Shown: positions 1 to 5,383, counted from the stretch's first letter. The stretch is 5,759 nt of DNA from Planctomycetota bacterium (GCA_026386835.1 JAPLMV010000014.1:1-5759); one strand, 5' to 3'. Program-made: numbers and translations. The notes: generated by a model from the sequence alone, not told the origin.

Positions 1-530
1 GTTCCGATGGGTATACTTAAAATCTGGGACATTTGTTTGTAAGAAAATTTATTAAAATAGGCTAAAATGAGGATTTCCCTCAAATTTTCCGGTATATCCG
101 CTATAACCCCTCTAACCAGCACAGAAATTTCATCTCTTTCCAGGTTGTCGTAAGGTACTACATTGTCGGAAGTTATGGTGTTTAGAGCATCGTCGAACGA
201 CATTTCATCGGAATTTGCGATTGCTCCGATGGAAATTGCGGCGGTTCGCTGCTGTTTACGCAGAGCGTCTTTGGCTTTATTTGCAGCAATTGTAAAAAGC
301 CAAGGCCGCAAAGGACGGGCAGGGTCGAAGCTTTCTCTGCTCGTAAATAACTGCAGAAAGGTCTCCTGAAATACGTCCTCAATGAGGTCCTGGCGATTCA
401 GGAATTTTTTTAGAAATGCGTAAAGTCCGTTCTTGTAACGGGTTACGATTATACTAAAAGCGGCCTGGTCGCCGGCTGCGTAGCTGACCAGGAGTTCCGC
501 GTCAGTTTGGTTTTCCAAAATAGGGTTCAT
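1..530 (-). CDS. ECF RNA polymerase sigma factor, C-terminus cut by window edge
   Basis: This is an extracytoplasmic-function sigma factor that would direct core RNA polymerase to a small set of promoters. Translating the minus strand from the ATG at 530 gives 176 residues with no stop before the edge. Region 2 spans about residues 10-93: LLVSYAAGDQAAF, then the core-binding segment DVFQETFLQLF (52-62) and RPWLFTIAANKAKDALRK (75-92), the usual -10 recognition helix. An acidic linker follows (about 106-134). Region 4 starts at DIPENLREILILAYF (145-159) and enters the helix-turn-helix at FSYKQMSQILSIPIG (162-176), where the edge cuts it. Only the last 15-25 residues of a normal ~190-residue protein seem missing. 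The start fits the family N-terminus, but there is no good Shine-Dalgarno before it. No anti-sigma gene is visible; it would lie beyond the left edge. The family call is secure; the regulon is unknown. Confidence 0.93.
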   Translation of the reverse strand, partial: MNPILENQTDAELLVSYAAGDQAAFSIIVTRYKNGLYAFLKKFLNRQDLIEDVFQETFLQLFTSRESFDPARPLRPWLFTIAANKAKDALRKQQRTAAISIGAIANSDEMSFDDALNTITSDNVVPYDNLERDEISVLVRGVIADIPENLREILILAYFNKFSYKQMSQILSIPIG

Positions 531-566
531 AATCAAAATCTTGGACAAATAAAAGATAACGGTAGT

Positions 567-572
567 ATTATA
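567..572 (-). promoter_or_regulatory. Possible -10 box of the sigma factor gene
   Basis: A perfect TATAAT reads on the minus strand, ending 36 nt before the ATG at 530. No recognisable -35 element lies 16-18 nt further upstream and there is no extended -10 TG. In AT-rich DNA such a hexamer can occur by chance, so this is only a candidate. Confidence 0.25.
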
Positions 573-668
573 AATGATTTAGCAGTAAATAAAAGACTTT
601 ATTTTGGGAAATGTTTGGGTGCTCGGCAAATAGGAAGTGTAATCTGCCGTTGGCGGAGTTGCGAGATT

Positions 669-693
669 CCCAATTTCAGATTGTTAAATTGGG
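669..693. repeat. Inverted repeat, 8-bp perfect arms
   Basis: CCCAATTT (669-676) and AAATTGGG (686-693) are perfect complements separated by 9 nt. There is no T-run after it on either strand, so it is not a standard terminator. It lies about 140-165 bp upstream of the sigma factor start and could be an operator for that gene, but nothing else supports this. Confidence 0.5.
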
Positions 694-768
694 TAATATT
701 TTGGCATTAAATTGCGATTAGTCCTTTGCTGTAAAGTGGTTAAAGCAAATTTTATGGTTTGCAAAAAG

Positions 769-842
769 TGACAAAAACTGACACGAATTGAGCATTTTTT
801 GACAAAAATCGTTCATTTTCTAACACTTTTTTACACTTTTTT
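769..842. repeat. AT-rich tract with TGACA motifs and a 10-bp tandem repeat
   Basis: TGACAAAAA occurs at 769-777 and 800-808, with a further TGACA at 779-783. ACACTTTTTT follows twice in exact tandem at 823-832 and 833-842. A run of A bases after the second copy could pair with its T-run to form an ACTTTTTT/AAAAAAGT hairpin (835-853). The tract is 240-310 bp upstream of the sigma factor start. The function is unknown; a regulatory or bent-DNA role is possible. Confidence 0.45.
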
Positions 843-932
843 ACAAAAAAAGTCGCCTTTTTGACGCCCCTGTTAAAAAAAGACCACCTGTGTTAAGCAT
901 GTTAAAATGGTGAAGATGGGAAAGATATTTTT

Positions 933-1098
933 AGCCACTGATTTCACGGAAAAACCAGAATATTTTGCCACGAATGAACACATTAACACAGATTTTTTAC
1001 CACGAAGTTTACGAAGAGCATGGCGCGGCAGAGCCGCAACCAAAATAAAAAATTAAAAATAAAATATCAAAAATACAAAGTAAAAATTAAAAATGAAA
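933..1098. repeat. Dispersed-repeat fragments with GCGGC hairpin
   Basis: This stretch strings together phrases that recur between genes in many environmental bacterial genomes: CTGATTTCAC (938-947), CCACGAATGAACACATTAAC, ACCACGAAGTTTACGAAGAG, then a GCGGC-AGA-GCCGC hairpin (1025-1037) and an A/T-rich phrase, AAATTAAAAAT, present twice about 33 nt apart (near 1050 and 1084). CTGATTTCAC recurs at 1761-1770. I recognise the style of these repeats from memory; no search was done. No coding frame crosses them convincingly. Confidence 0.5.
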
Positions 1099-1349
1099 GT
1101 GCCAACGGCAATTCGACCCACGAACATTTAAATAAACAGGGCATACAAAATTTAACATAACCATATATCGTTCAAATAGTTACAACTGCACAATATTAAA
1201 AACGTGCAGAAAAAACAAGAAGTTACAGGATAGTAGTACAGATTGACACTGCTTTTGCTTTGTCGGCCAAGAAGAAAATGGCCCATAAGTTCAAGGCCTT
1301 AAAATTTTCTCGATGCAGGCATCTGCGTAATTATTCAGGCCTCGAACAT

Positions 1350-1367
1350 CGGCTTGTAAGCAAGCCG
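1350..1367. repeat. Short perfect hairpin
   Basis: CGGCTTG (1350-1356) and CAAGCCG (1361-1367) form a perfect 7-bp stem with a TAAG loop. It has no T-run after it and no gene close enough to end, so it is recorded only as structure inside the repeat-rich spacer. Confidence 0.45.
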
Positions 1368-1509
1368 TGACAAAGTGTTAGTAATAAACAAAGGACAACC
1401 GCGGATTAAAAGAGGCTGTTCATCAGAAACGAAAAAGAAGATGCGGCGAAGATAGAATTTAAAGTTATATGAACCACAAAGAAATTTATTATTAAAAAAT
1501 ATTAAACCA

Positions 1510-1550
1510 CTCCTTCGACTTCGCTCAGGACGGTGAGCCTGTCGAACCGG
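1510..1550. repeat. Dispersed palindromic repeat (LSEVEG-type)
   Basis: An interrupted hairpin: TTCGAC (1514-1519) pairs with GTCGAA (1541-1546), and the inner GCTCA (1523-1527) pairs with TGAGC (1534-1538) around a 6-nt loop. The element matches a palindrome widely scattered in environmental bacterial genomes. It yields spurious peptides such as LSEVEG on one strand, which are seen here in the minus frames. It resembles REP-type elements, but the source of its mobility is not visible in the window. Flanking bases (ACCAC before; GGACGCCGAGAAACACGAAGG after) look like another repeat, as though this one had inserted into it. Confidence 0.65.
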
Positions 1551-1596
1551 AAGGACGCCGAGAAACACGAAGGAAGAAGAAAATAATAAATTAATA

Positions 1597-1624
1597 CTTC
1601 GGGTTCCTTCGGGATCTTCGTGGT
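1597..1624. repeat. 10-bp tandem repeat CTTCGGGWTC
   Basis: CTTCGGGTTC (1597-1606) is followed directly by CTTCGGGATC (1607-1616) and by a partial third unit, TTCGTGGT. On the other strand it reads ACCACGAAGATCCCGAAGG, another phrase of the dispersed repeat type found in this spacer. Confidence 0.5.
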
Positions 1625-1670
1625 AGATAAAAGGCGGTAAAAATGGTGGATGTAAATAATAAGACTTTTT

Positions 1671-1698
1671 ATAGCGTATGGCGGATAGCGTATAGCGT
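1671..1698. repeat. 14-bp tandem repeat ATAGCGTATRGCG
   Basis: ATAGCGTATGGCG (1671-1683) and ATAGCGTATAGCG (1685-1697) match at 12 of 13 positions with a 14-nt period. No coding frame or regulator is attached to it. Confidence 0.55.
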
Positions 1699-1713
1699 CG
1701 GAAAAGAGAAGAT

Positions 1714-1733
1714 GGTGGGGTAAAGACCCCACC
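1714..1733. repeat. Strong GC hairpin, 8-bp stem
   Basis: GGTGGGGT (1714-1721) and ACCCCACC (1726-1733) form a perfect stem with an AAAG loop, followed by CTACAAG rather than a T-run. It is one of the most stable structures in the spacer. It resembles a dispersed GGTGGGGT repeat rather than a terminator, since no gene ends nearby. Confidence 0.5.
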
Positions 1734-1748
1734 CTACAAGACTGCAAT

Positions 1749-1780
1749 TAACAGATTTCGCTGATTTCACTGAGTTAAAA
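1749..1780. repeat. Dispersed-repeat fragment (AACAGATTTCGCTGATTTCAC)
   Basis: The phrase AACAGATTTCGCTGATTTC followed by ACTGAGTTAAAAG is of the same dispersed family as the fragment at 933-950, with which it shares CTGATTTCAC. Its 3' part belongs to the TTAAAAGARGMTTG-like phrase also found at 1406-1425. Confidence 0.45.
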
Positions 1781-1794
1781 GAAGATTGCTCATC

Positions 1795-1815
1795 AAGTTA
1801 TTTTTCAAATAACTT
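1795..1815. repeat. AT-rich hairpin, 9-bp perfect stem
   Basis: AAGTTATTT (1795-1803) and AAATAACTT (1807-1815) form a perfect stem with a TTC loop, followed by TTGCGTT. It is weakly terminator-like on the plus strand, but no plus-strand gene lies upstream to be terminated. Confidence 0.4.
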
Positions 1816-1976
1816 TTGCGTTCAAAACAAAGTGCTTTACTCAAAACAAGTTTTTGCGTCAGCCCTTTTATTTTGTCCGCAAGTTTGTAGAACTTTTGCT
1901 GAGCAGATTTTAAGAGGCTGCTATGAGGGTACAAACTTGAGGTGCATTCCGCAAAACGGGGATGGCCAAAATAGTT

Positions 1977-2005
1977 TTGACGGCGAAACGGTTTGGGGGT
2001 AAAAT
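1977..2005 (+). promoter_or_regulatory. Sigma70-type promoter of hisF
   Basis: TTGACG (1977-1982) and TAAAAT (2000-2005) are separated by exactly 17 nt, the preferred spacing, each one base from consensus. Transcription would start near 2012, leaving a leader of only about 15-18 nt that includes the Shine-Dalgarno. That is too short for an attenuator or riboswitch, so hisF is probably not leader-controlled here. Confidence 0.6.
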
Positions 2006-2017
2006 GATGGGCAAATT

Positions 2018-2023
2018 AAGGAG
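2018..2023 (+). promoter_or_regulatory. Ribosome binding site of hisF
   Basis: AAGGAG lies 3 nt before the ATG at 2027 and 6 nt before the in-frame ATG at 2030. The spacing favours the second ATG as the true start, which would shorten the protein by one residue. Confidence 0.75.
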
Positions 2024-2026
2024 ATT

Positions 2027-2794
2027 ATGATGGATTATCGTAGAATAATACCGTGTTTAGATGTGAAGGGCGGGCGGTTAGTTAAAGGGGTTAATTTTGT
2101 AAAGCTAAAAGATGTCGGGGACCCTGCGGAAAATGCGGCGGCATACAGCGCGGCAGGCGCGGATGAGCTTGTTTTCCTGGATATCACCGCAACAATAGAA
2201 AACAGAAAGACACTTCTGGATGCGGTTAAAAGGACAGTTGATAAAATTTCCGTGCCTTTAACAGTCGGCGGAGGAATCAATAGCTGCAAGGCAATCGAAG
2301 AGCTTATGCAGATAGGGGTATCGAAGGTGTCCATCAATACTGCGGCGGTGAAAAATCCGAATTTAGTTAAAGAAGCAACGAAGGAATTCGGGAGCGGAAA
2401 AATCACTATTGCGATAGATACGAGCAAAAATTTGAATATGCCCAGCGGTTTTGAGGTGATGGTCAAGGGGGGCACGGTCGGGGCTGGGATTGATGCTGTC
2501 CAATGGGCAAAAAAAGTTGAGGGTCTTGGTGCAGGAGCGATTTTGCCGACAAGTATGGATGCGGACGGCACACAGGCAGGGTATGATATCCCGATGACCA
2601 AGGCGATTTCCAGCGCGGTGAGGCTGCCTGTGATAGCATCAGGCGGAGCGGGGAAGCTGGATCATCTTTACGAGGCGATCGTTGAGGGCGGAGCAGATGC
2701 GGTTCTTGTGGCATCTATTGCACATTTTGGGACGTTCAGCATAAGGCAAATGAAGGAATACCTGCGAGACAGGGGGATAGCAGTGAAGCTTTAA
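2027..2794 (+). CDS. hisF: Imidazole glycerol phosphate synthase, cyclase subunit HisF
   Basis: HisF is the synthase half of the HisF-HisH enzyme. In the cytoplasm it uses ammonia from HisH to turn PRFAR into imidazole glycerol phosphate and AICAR, linking histidine and purine synthesis. The 255 residues match the usual length and show the complete half-barrel pattern: RIIPCLDVKGGRLVKGV (6-22) with catalytic Asp12, TVGGGI (79-84), AIDTS with the second catalytic Asp131, TSMDADGT (175-182) and the phosphate-binding ASGGAG (204-209). The family usually has DRDGT where this copy has DADGT, which is a small difference. Two adjacent ATGs open the frame; the second is better spaced from AAGGAG. The gene has its own promoter, and no hisH, hisA or other his gene is in view. 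It ends 16 nt from the end of the convergent broken gene, with no hairpin terminator between them. Confidence 0.97.
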   Translation: MMDYRRIIPCLDVKGGRLVKGVNFVKLKDVGDPAENAAAYSAAGADELVFLDITATIENRKTLLDAVKRTVDKISVPLTVGGGINSCKAIEELMQIGVSKVSINTAAVKNPNLVKEATKEFGSGKITIAIDTSKNLNMPSGFEVMVKGGTVGAGIDAVQWAKKVEGLGAGAILPTSMDADGTQAGYDIPMTKAISSAVRLPVIASGGAGKLDHLYEAIVEGGADAVLVASIAHFGTFSIRQMKEYLRDRGIAVKL

Positions 2795-2980
2795 TTTGGC
2801 GTGGAGTTTTTTATCGTGTTTTTTCTTCAATCGCCTCGGACAGTTCTTTTGGGACATCGGCGCCAAGCTGGCTGGCAATTTTTATATGTTTCCTGGCCTG
2901 CTCGTACTGTTTGAGCCTGTAATAGACAAAGGCAATGCCGTTATGGGCATCGGCCATCTTTGGTTCAAGCTCGATAGCTT

Positions 2981-3694
2981 TTAAATATTCCTTAAGTAGG
3001 CATTTCCAAGATTAACTAAAGCGCCTGCCATATTTGGCTCTATAGCCAGTGCTCTTTTGTAGGCCTGGATTTCTTCGTTAATCAAACCCAGCTTACTGTA
3101 GCAGACAGCCATGCCGAAGTTTGCCTCTGCTAAACCCATATTCAGTGCAAGTGCCTTTTTATATTGCGGCACGGCATTTTCAAAATCATTTTGCAAGCTA
3201 TAGACATCGCCAAGCTGGCAATACAGCCCTGCGTTTCGCGGGTCAATGTATAGTGCCTGGTTTAAGATTGATATCGCCTGCTGGTACAATTCCTTTTTCA
3301 AATAAGCGTTGGCAAGATTTTTGTAGCACTCAATAAAATTGGGGTCAAGCTTGAGCGATATCTCATATTCACTAATCGCATCGTTAAACCATTCCTTTTT
3401 TGTATATGCGTTTCCAAGGTTGTTATGCGTTTTTGAATCGTTGAGGTTGATTTTCAAAGCCGAGCGGTACTGGTATATCGCATCGTCTATTCGTCCTTTT
3501 TTCTGGTAAATGTTGCCAAGATTTGTTCTTGACTCCGACAGCAACGGATTTATCTCAACGGCTCTTTCCAGCACCTGCATCGCCGATTCTGTATTTCCGG
3601 CATCATTGTAACTATTTCCGAGATTATTAAAAAGACAGCCGAGCGTCTGCTTTTTATTAAGATTGCTCATATAAATACTGTCATTTTCCGGCAC
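2981..3694 (-). CDS. TPR protein fragment (C-terminal part of broken gene)
   Basis: This 237-codon ORF from a GTG encodes an almost pure tetratricopeptide array, a helical scaffold for protein binding. Six complete 34-residue units follow one another, with the conserved Tyr at 29, 63, 97, 131, 165 and 199 and LGN-type motifs such as NNLGNSY, TNLGNIY, NNLGNAY and KNLANAY. A seventh unit (226-237) stops early at LGNAYLRNI because of the frameshift, and its continuation lies in another frame down to 2811. The GTG start is doubtful. The frame is open upstream to 3775 and encodes RFNIETTSGGGYADDKHYRE, which belongs to the same protein, and no Shine-Dalgarno precedes the GTG. It most likely is not an independent gene but the middle piece of the broken transglutaminase-like/TPR gene. 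Confidence 0.7.
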   Translation of the reverse strand: MPENDSIYMSNLNKKQTLGCLFNNLGNSYNDAGNTESAMQVLERAVEINPLLSESRTNLGNIYQKKGRIDDAIYQYRSALKINLNDSKTHNNLGNAYTKKEWFNDAISEYEISLKLDPNFIECYKNLANAYLKKELYQQAISILNQALYIDPRNAGLYCQLGDVYSLQNDFENAVPQYKKALALNMGLAEANFGMAVCYSKLGLINEEIQAYKRALAIEPNMAGALVNLGNAYLRNI

Positions 3695-3762
3695 CTTGAA
3701 TTTCTCTCTGTAGTGCTTGTCGTCCGCGTAGCCGCCTCCGCTGGTAGTTTCGATATTGAACC

Positions 3763-4167
3763 TTACCAGTGTTTTTTATCCAGCACCGAGTGCAAAAACA
3801 AATCATCAGGATTATTTGCCTCATTGACCGATTTGAAACCAAGCTCCTCAAACAGGTATTTATTTATTATCGGCACCGCCTTATAGTTTGCTGCTATCCT
3901 GTCAGCATCCATTCTGTTTCGGATTTCATAAGCCATATCATCGAGCTTAGTCAAATAGTTGCGTCCGCCTACGACATCGCTCCATTGTTCAGAAATAATC
4001 AATGCCGCCGTCGCCAGGTCAATATCTTCCGGACTTAGGCGAAGCACCTGTTCAATCGACTTTGAATAAATGCCGCTTTTGTTATCATTAGCTAAGGGCC
4101 TATTGTCTGCAAACAAAACTGCTGCAAAAGTAAGGATACAAAAAATTACCAACAAAGTTTTTTTCAT
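3763..4167 (-). CDS. Exported N-terminal fragment of a SirB1-like protein
   Basis: The ORF encodes 134 residues. Residues 1-20 form a signal peptide (MKKTLLVIFCILTFAAVLFA, with a likely cut before DN), so the product would leave the cytoplasm. Residues 43-134 match, by recognition, the segment before the core in SirB1/Transglut_core2 proteins: LSPEDIDLATAALIISEQW, a helix with YLTKLDDMAYEIRNRM, then INKYLFEELGFK and DDLFLHSVLDKK. In the family this last phrase leads directly into the core; here TGG-TAA follows. The ATG is 4 nt after the yggU-like stop codon, so translation is probably coupled; its own Shine-Dalgarno is weak. As it stands, the protein lacks the core and could at most be a secreted remnant. 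Confidence 0.65.
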   Translation of the reverse strand: MKKTLLVIFCILTFAAVLFADNRPLANDNKSGIYSKSIEQVLRLSPEDIDLATAALIISEQWSDVVGGRNYLTKLDDMAYEIRNRMDADRIAANYKAVPIINKYLFEELGFKSVNEANNPDDLFLHSVLDKKHW

Positions 4168-4171
4168 ATTT

Positions 4172-4462
4172 TCACAACCCCAGCTTTTTCAAAAGCGTTT
4201 GCCCCGACATCCCCATCACCTGTACCTGTTTTATTGGGTTAGTCTGGCCCATAACGATACTGACGGCTTTTTTTTTCACTTCGAGTTTCTTGGCCAGAAA
4301 TTCAATCAGACACTGGTTGGCTTTACCTTTTTCCGGCGGCGCTGCGATTTTGACCTTCAGCATTTCACCGAGCAGCCCGCCGACAGCGGTACTGCTGCTG
4401 CCAGGCACGGCCTTGACCTTAAAAACCACACCGCCATTAACTTCCTCATAAATAAACGCCAT
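4172..4462 (-). CDS. yggU: UPF0235 (DUF167) family protein, YggU-like
   Basis: This small cytoplasmic protein of 96 residues has the family's normal length. Diagnostic motifs are VKAVPGSSS (16-24), the signature LKVKIAAPPEKGKANQ (35-50), the helix LIEFLAKKLEV (52-62) and GQTNPIKQVQV (72-82). The biochemical role of the family is not established; members are widely conserved and have a compact alpha/beta fold. The start is set by AAGGA (4472-4476) nine nt upstream of the ATG. The gene begins 53 nt after the exported-protein gene and ends 4 nt before the broken transglutaminase-like gene, so it is probably part of one transcript. Its ribosome binding site sits inside a short dispersed repeat (4465-4480). 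Confidence 0.92.
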   Translation of the reverse strand: MAFIYEEVNGGVVFKVKAVPGSSSTAVGGLLGEMLKVKIAAPPEKGKANQCLIEFLAKKLEVKKKAVSIVMGQTNPIKQVQVMGMSGQTLLKKLGL

Positions 4463-4464
4463 TT

Positions 4465-4480
4465 GTGACTGTCCTTATTT
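4465..4480 (-). repeat. GGACAGTCAC repeat, copy 1, carrying the yggU-like RBS
   Basis: On the minus strand it reads AAATAAGGACAGTCAC, matching 14 of 16 bases of the plus-strand copy at 5335-5350. The AAGGA within it is the Shine-Dalgarno of the yggU-like gene. Next to it (4481-4497) is a short duplicated TATCCC phrase on the plus strand. Confidence 0.55.
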
Positions 4481-4515
4481 ATCCCCTATCTATCCCTAAG
4501 CATTTAAGGCCGCTT

Positions 4516-5316
4516 TTACTTTTGCTCTTTGTTCTTTATTCCCTCATCCTCGCTCTCCTTAAGCCACCAGGGTTTCTCCATCAATTCTCTGGCTTCATTA
4601 GGGTCTTTGTAAAATGTATGCATCTTGTCATTCGTGAAATAATTCCAGAACATAGCGGAATAATTCGGGTCTTTTATTTCAAACGCTCCCGCTTTTTCCT
4701 GCTCCTTTAAAAAATCCCTGTATGCGTCCAGCGGCTCAGGCCCTGCCTGCTGAAATACCACTCTCCCGCCGTATTTCTCGTAAAGCTTTTTATTTGCCTT
4801 CCATATCTTTATAATCCTTGTTGCCCCTTTTGTTGACACTTTTTTAGGAATTTCATGCTTGGGTTCATCTATGTTCTTATTAAGCATTGCGATTCTTGAT
4901 TCCATTTCCTTCCTTTTATTTTCATCGAGGTTGGGGTCGTTAATGTCCTTTACAAGATTGTTTCTGTATTCTATTTGCTTGATTCTCATCTTCTCAAGGC
5001 TTTGGTCCATCCTGCTGTTGATCTCCTCTATTTCCTTGTCGCTGACAGGGATATTGCTGTCACTGATGAATTTCTCGAACAAAGGCCCGAATATCAAACC
5101 CTCAAGATTCCTTTCTCGATTTTGCTTTAGCCATTTATTAAAATTTTCCTCGCTCATTTCTTTTTTATACTTCTCTGCCATCTGCGAGTTTGGCTCAATG
5201 TCACCGCTTGATATCTTTTTCCCAAAGATTGTCGCTATTTCATTGCCCTTTATTCCGGCAACCGCCCAGAACAATAAAATAACACCTATTAAAATACTTT
5301 TCTTTTTGTTTGCCAT
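4516..5316 (-). CDS. Exported protein with SurA/PrsA-like N-terminus, function unproven
   Basis: This is a 266-residue protein with a Lys-rich start and one hydrophobic segment (residues 7-22: SILIGVILLFWAVAGI). It is probably a signal peptide or N-terminal anchor; there is no lipobox Cys. The mature start NEIATIFGKKISSGDI (25-40) resembles the opening of SurA/PrsA-type chaperones (VATVNGxxIT). The next helices, LIFGPLFEKFISDSNI then PVSDKEIEEI (74-99), fit the same N-terminal fold. A charged, probably coiled-coil stretch (100-150) follows, then a segment with GGRVVFQQAGPEPLDAYRDF (183-202) and NYFTNDKMHTFY (225-236). No parvulin PPIase domain is visible, so the protein would be a chaperone-like or structural exported protein at most. 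The start is well supported by AGAGGA (5322-5327) before the ATG. The function is inferred from the N-terminal resemblance only. Confidence 0.8.
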   Translation of the reverse strand: MANKKKSILIGVILLFWAVAGIKGNEIATIFGKKISSGDIEPNSQMAEKYKKEMSEENFNKWLKQNRERNLEGLIFGPLFEKFISDSNIPVSDKEIEEINSRMDQSLEKMRIKQIEYRNNLVKDINDPNLDENKRKEMESRIAMLNKNIDEPKHEIPKKVSTKGATRIIKIWKANKKLYEKYGGRVVFQQAGPEPLDAYRDFLKEQEKAGAFEIKDPNYSAMFWNYFTNDKMHTFYKDPNEARELMEKPWWLKESEDEGIKNKEQK

Positions 5317-5334
5317 AATATTCCTCTTTCAAAT

Positions 5335-5357
5335 AAATGGGGACAGTCACCTATTTT
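5335..5357 (+). repeat. GGACAGTCAC repeat, copy 2
   Basis: AAATGGGGACAGTCAC (5335-5350), followed by CTATTTT, resembles an AT-flanked dispersed repeat I recognise from planctomycete-like and deltaproteobacterial genomes. It lies in the 67-nt gap between two minus-strand genes, just upstream of the Shine-Dalgarno of the exported-protein gene. The opposite-strand copy is at 4465-4480. Confidence 0.55.
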
Positions 5358-5383
5358 TAACTATTAAAATTTAAAATCTCAAA

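Larger units (their letters stand above)
531..2026. other. 1.5 kb gene-free spacer, repeat mosaic
   Basis: This is the spacer between the divergent sigma factor and hisF genes. The open frames in it (for example minus-strand frames at 1335-1568 and 1502-1747) have no start/RBS support or protein-like composition, and they run through palindromic repeats. The part from 531 to about 930 is AT-rich with one inverted repeat and one tract of short repeats. The part from about 933 to 1815 is a patchwork of repeat fragments, listed separately. From 1110 to 1340 I see nothing I can name. From 1816 to 1976 there is only one weak repeat (about 1907-1920) before the hisF promoter. Confidence 0.8.
2811..4167 (-). 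pseudogene. Broken exported transglutaminase-like/TPR gene (three frames)
   Basis: Three pieces in three frames read as one ancestral protein. Piece 1 (4167-3763) has a signal peptide and the region before a SirB1-type transglutaminase core. Piece 2 is open from 3775 and starts mid-domain with LVRFNIETTSGGGYADD, then enters the TPR array (to 2981). Piece 3 (2993-2811) continues the array as KEYLKAIELEPKMADA, then HNGIAFVYYRLKQYEQA, and ends at TAA 2811-2813. The first junction (near 3765) lacks the core, where the family carries its conserved Cys/His region, so it is a deletion, not just a slip. The second (2992-2996) lacks about 28 nt by 34-residue TPR periodicity. Both flanks stay protein-like in the new frame. 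What is known: SirB1-like proteins join this core to TPRs. What I infer: one gene disabled by two deletions. An assembly fault is the main alternative. Confidence 0.75.

Noticed and set aside
163..710. Plus-strand frames at 163-369 and 507-710
   Set aside because: The first is the complement of the sigma factor gene. The second starts inside it and runs into the AT-rich spacer, with no family features.
1200..1370. 56-codon open plus frame (contains KKKMAHKFKALKFSRCRHLRN) as a possible gene remnant
   Set aside because: It has no usable start or ribosome binding site except a late ATG, and I recognise no family. It overlaps the 1350-1367 hairpin. I cannot support it.
1335..1747. Two overlapping minus-strand frames containing RQAHRPERSRR and LSEVEG
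   Set aside because: These peptides are the well-known spurious translations of the dispersed palindrome at 1510-1550; the frames also cross other repeats and hairpins.
669..1815. CRISPR array or tRNA genes among the hairpins
   Set aside because: The repeats are not evenly spaced or of uniform length, and no cloverleaf or T-loop motif was found.
2035..2601. 188-codon minus-strand open frame opposite hisF
   Set aside because: It is the antisense shadow of a clearly conserved hisF; its composition follows the complement of the HisF codons and it has no protein-family features.
2795..2810. Possible terminator between hisF and the convergent broken gene
   Set aside because: The 16-nt gap has a T-run nearby but no stem on either strand.
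4859..5374. 171-codon plus-strand open frame rich in Leu, Ile, Ser and Phe
   Set aside because: It lies antisense to the exported-protein gene, whose frame has a signal peptide and a good ribosome binding site. The hydrophobic look comes from reading Lys/Glu-rich codons backwards.
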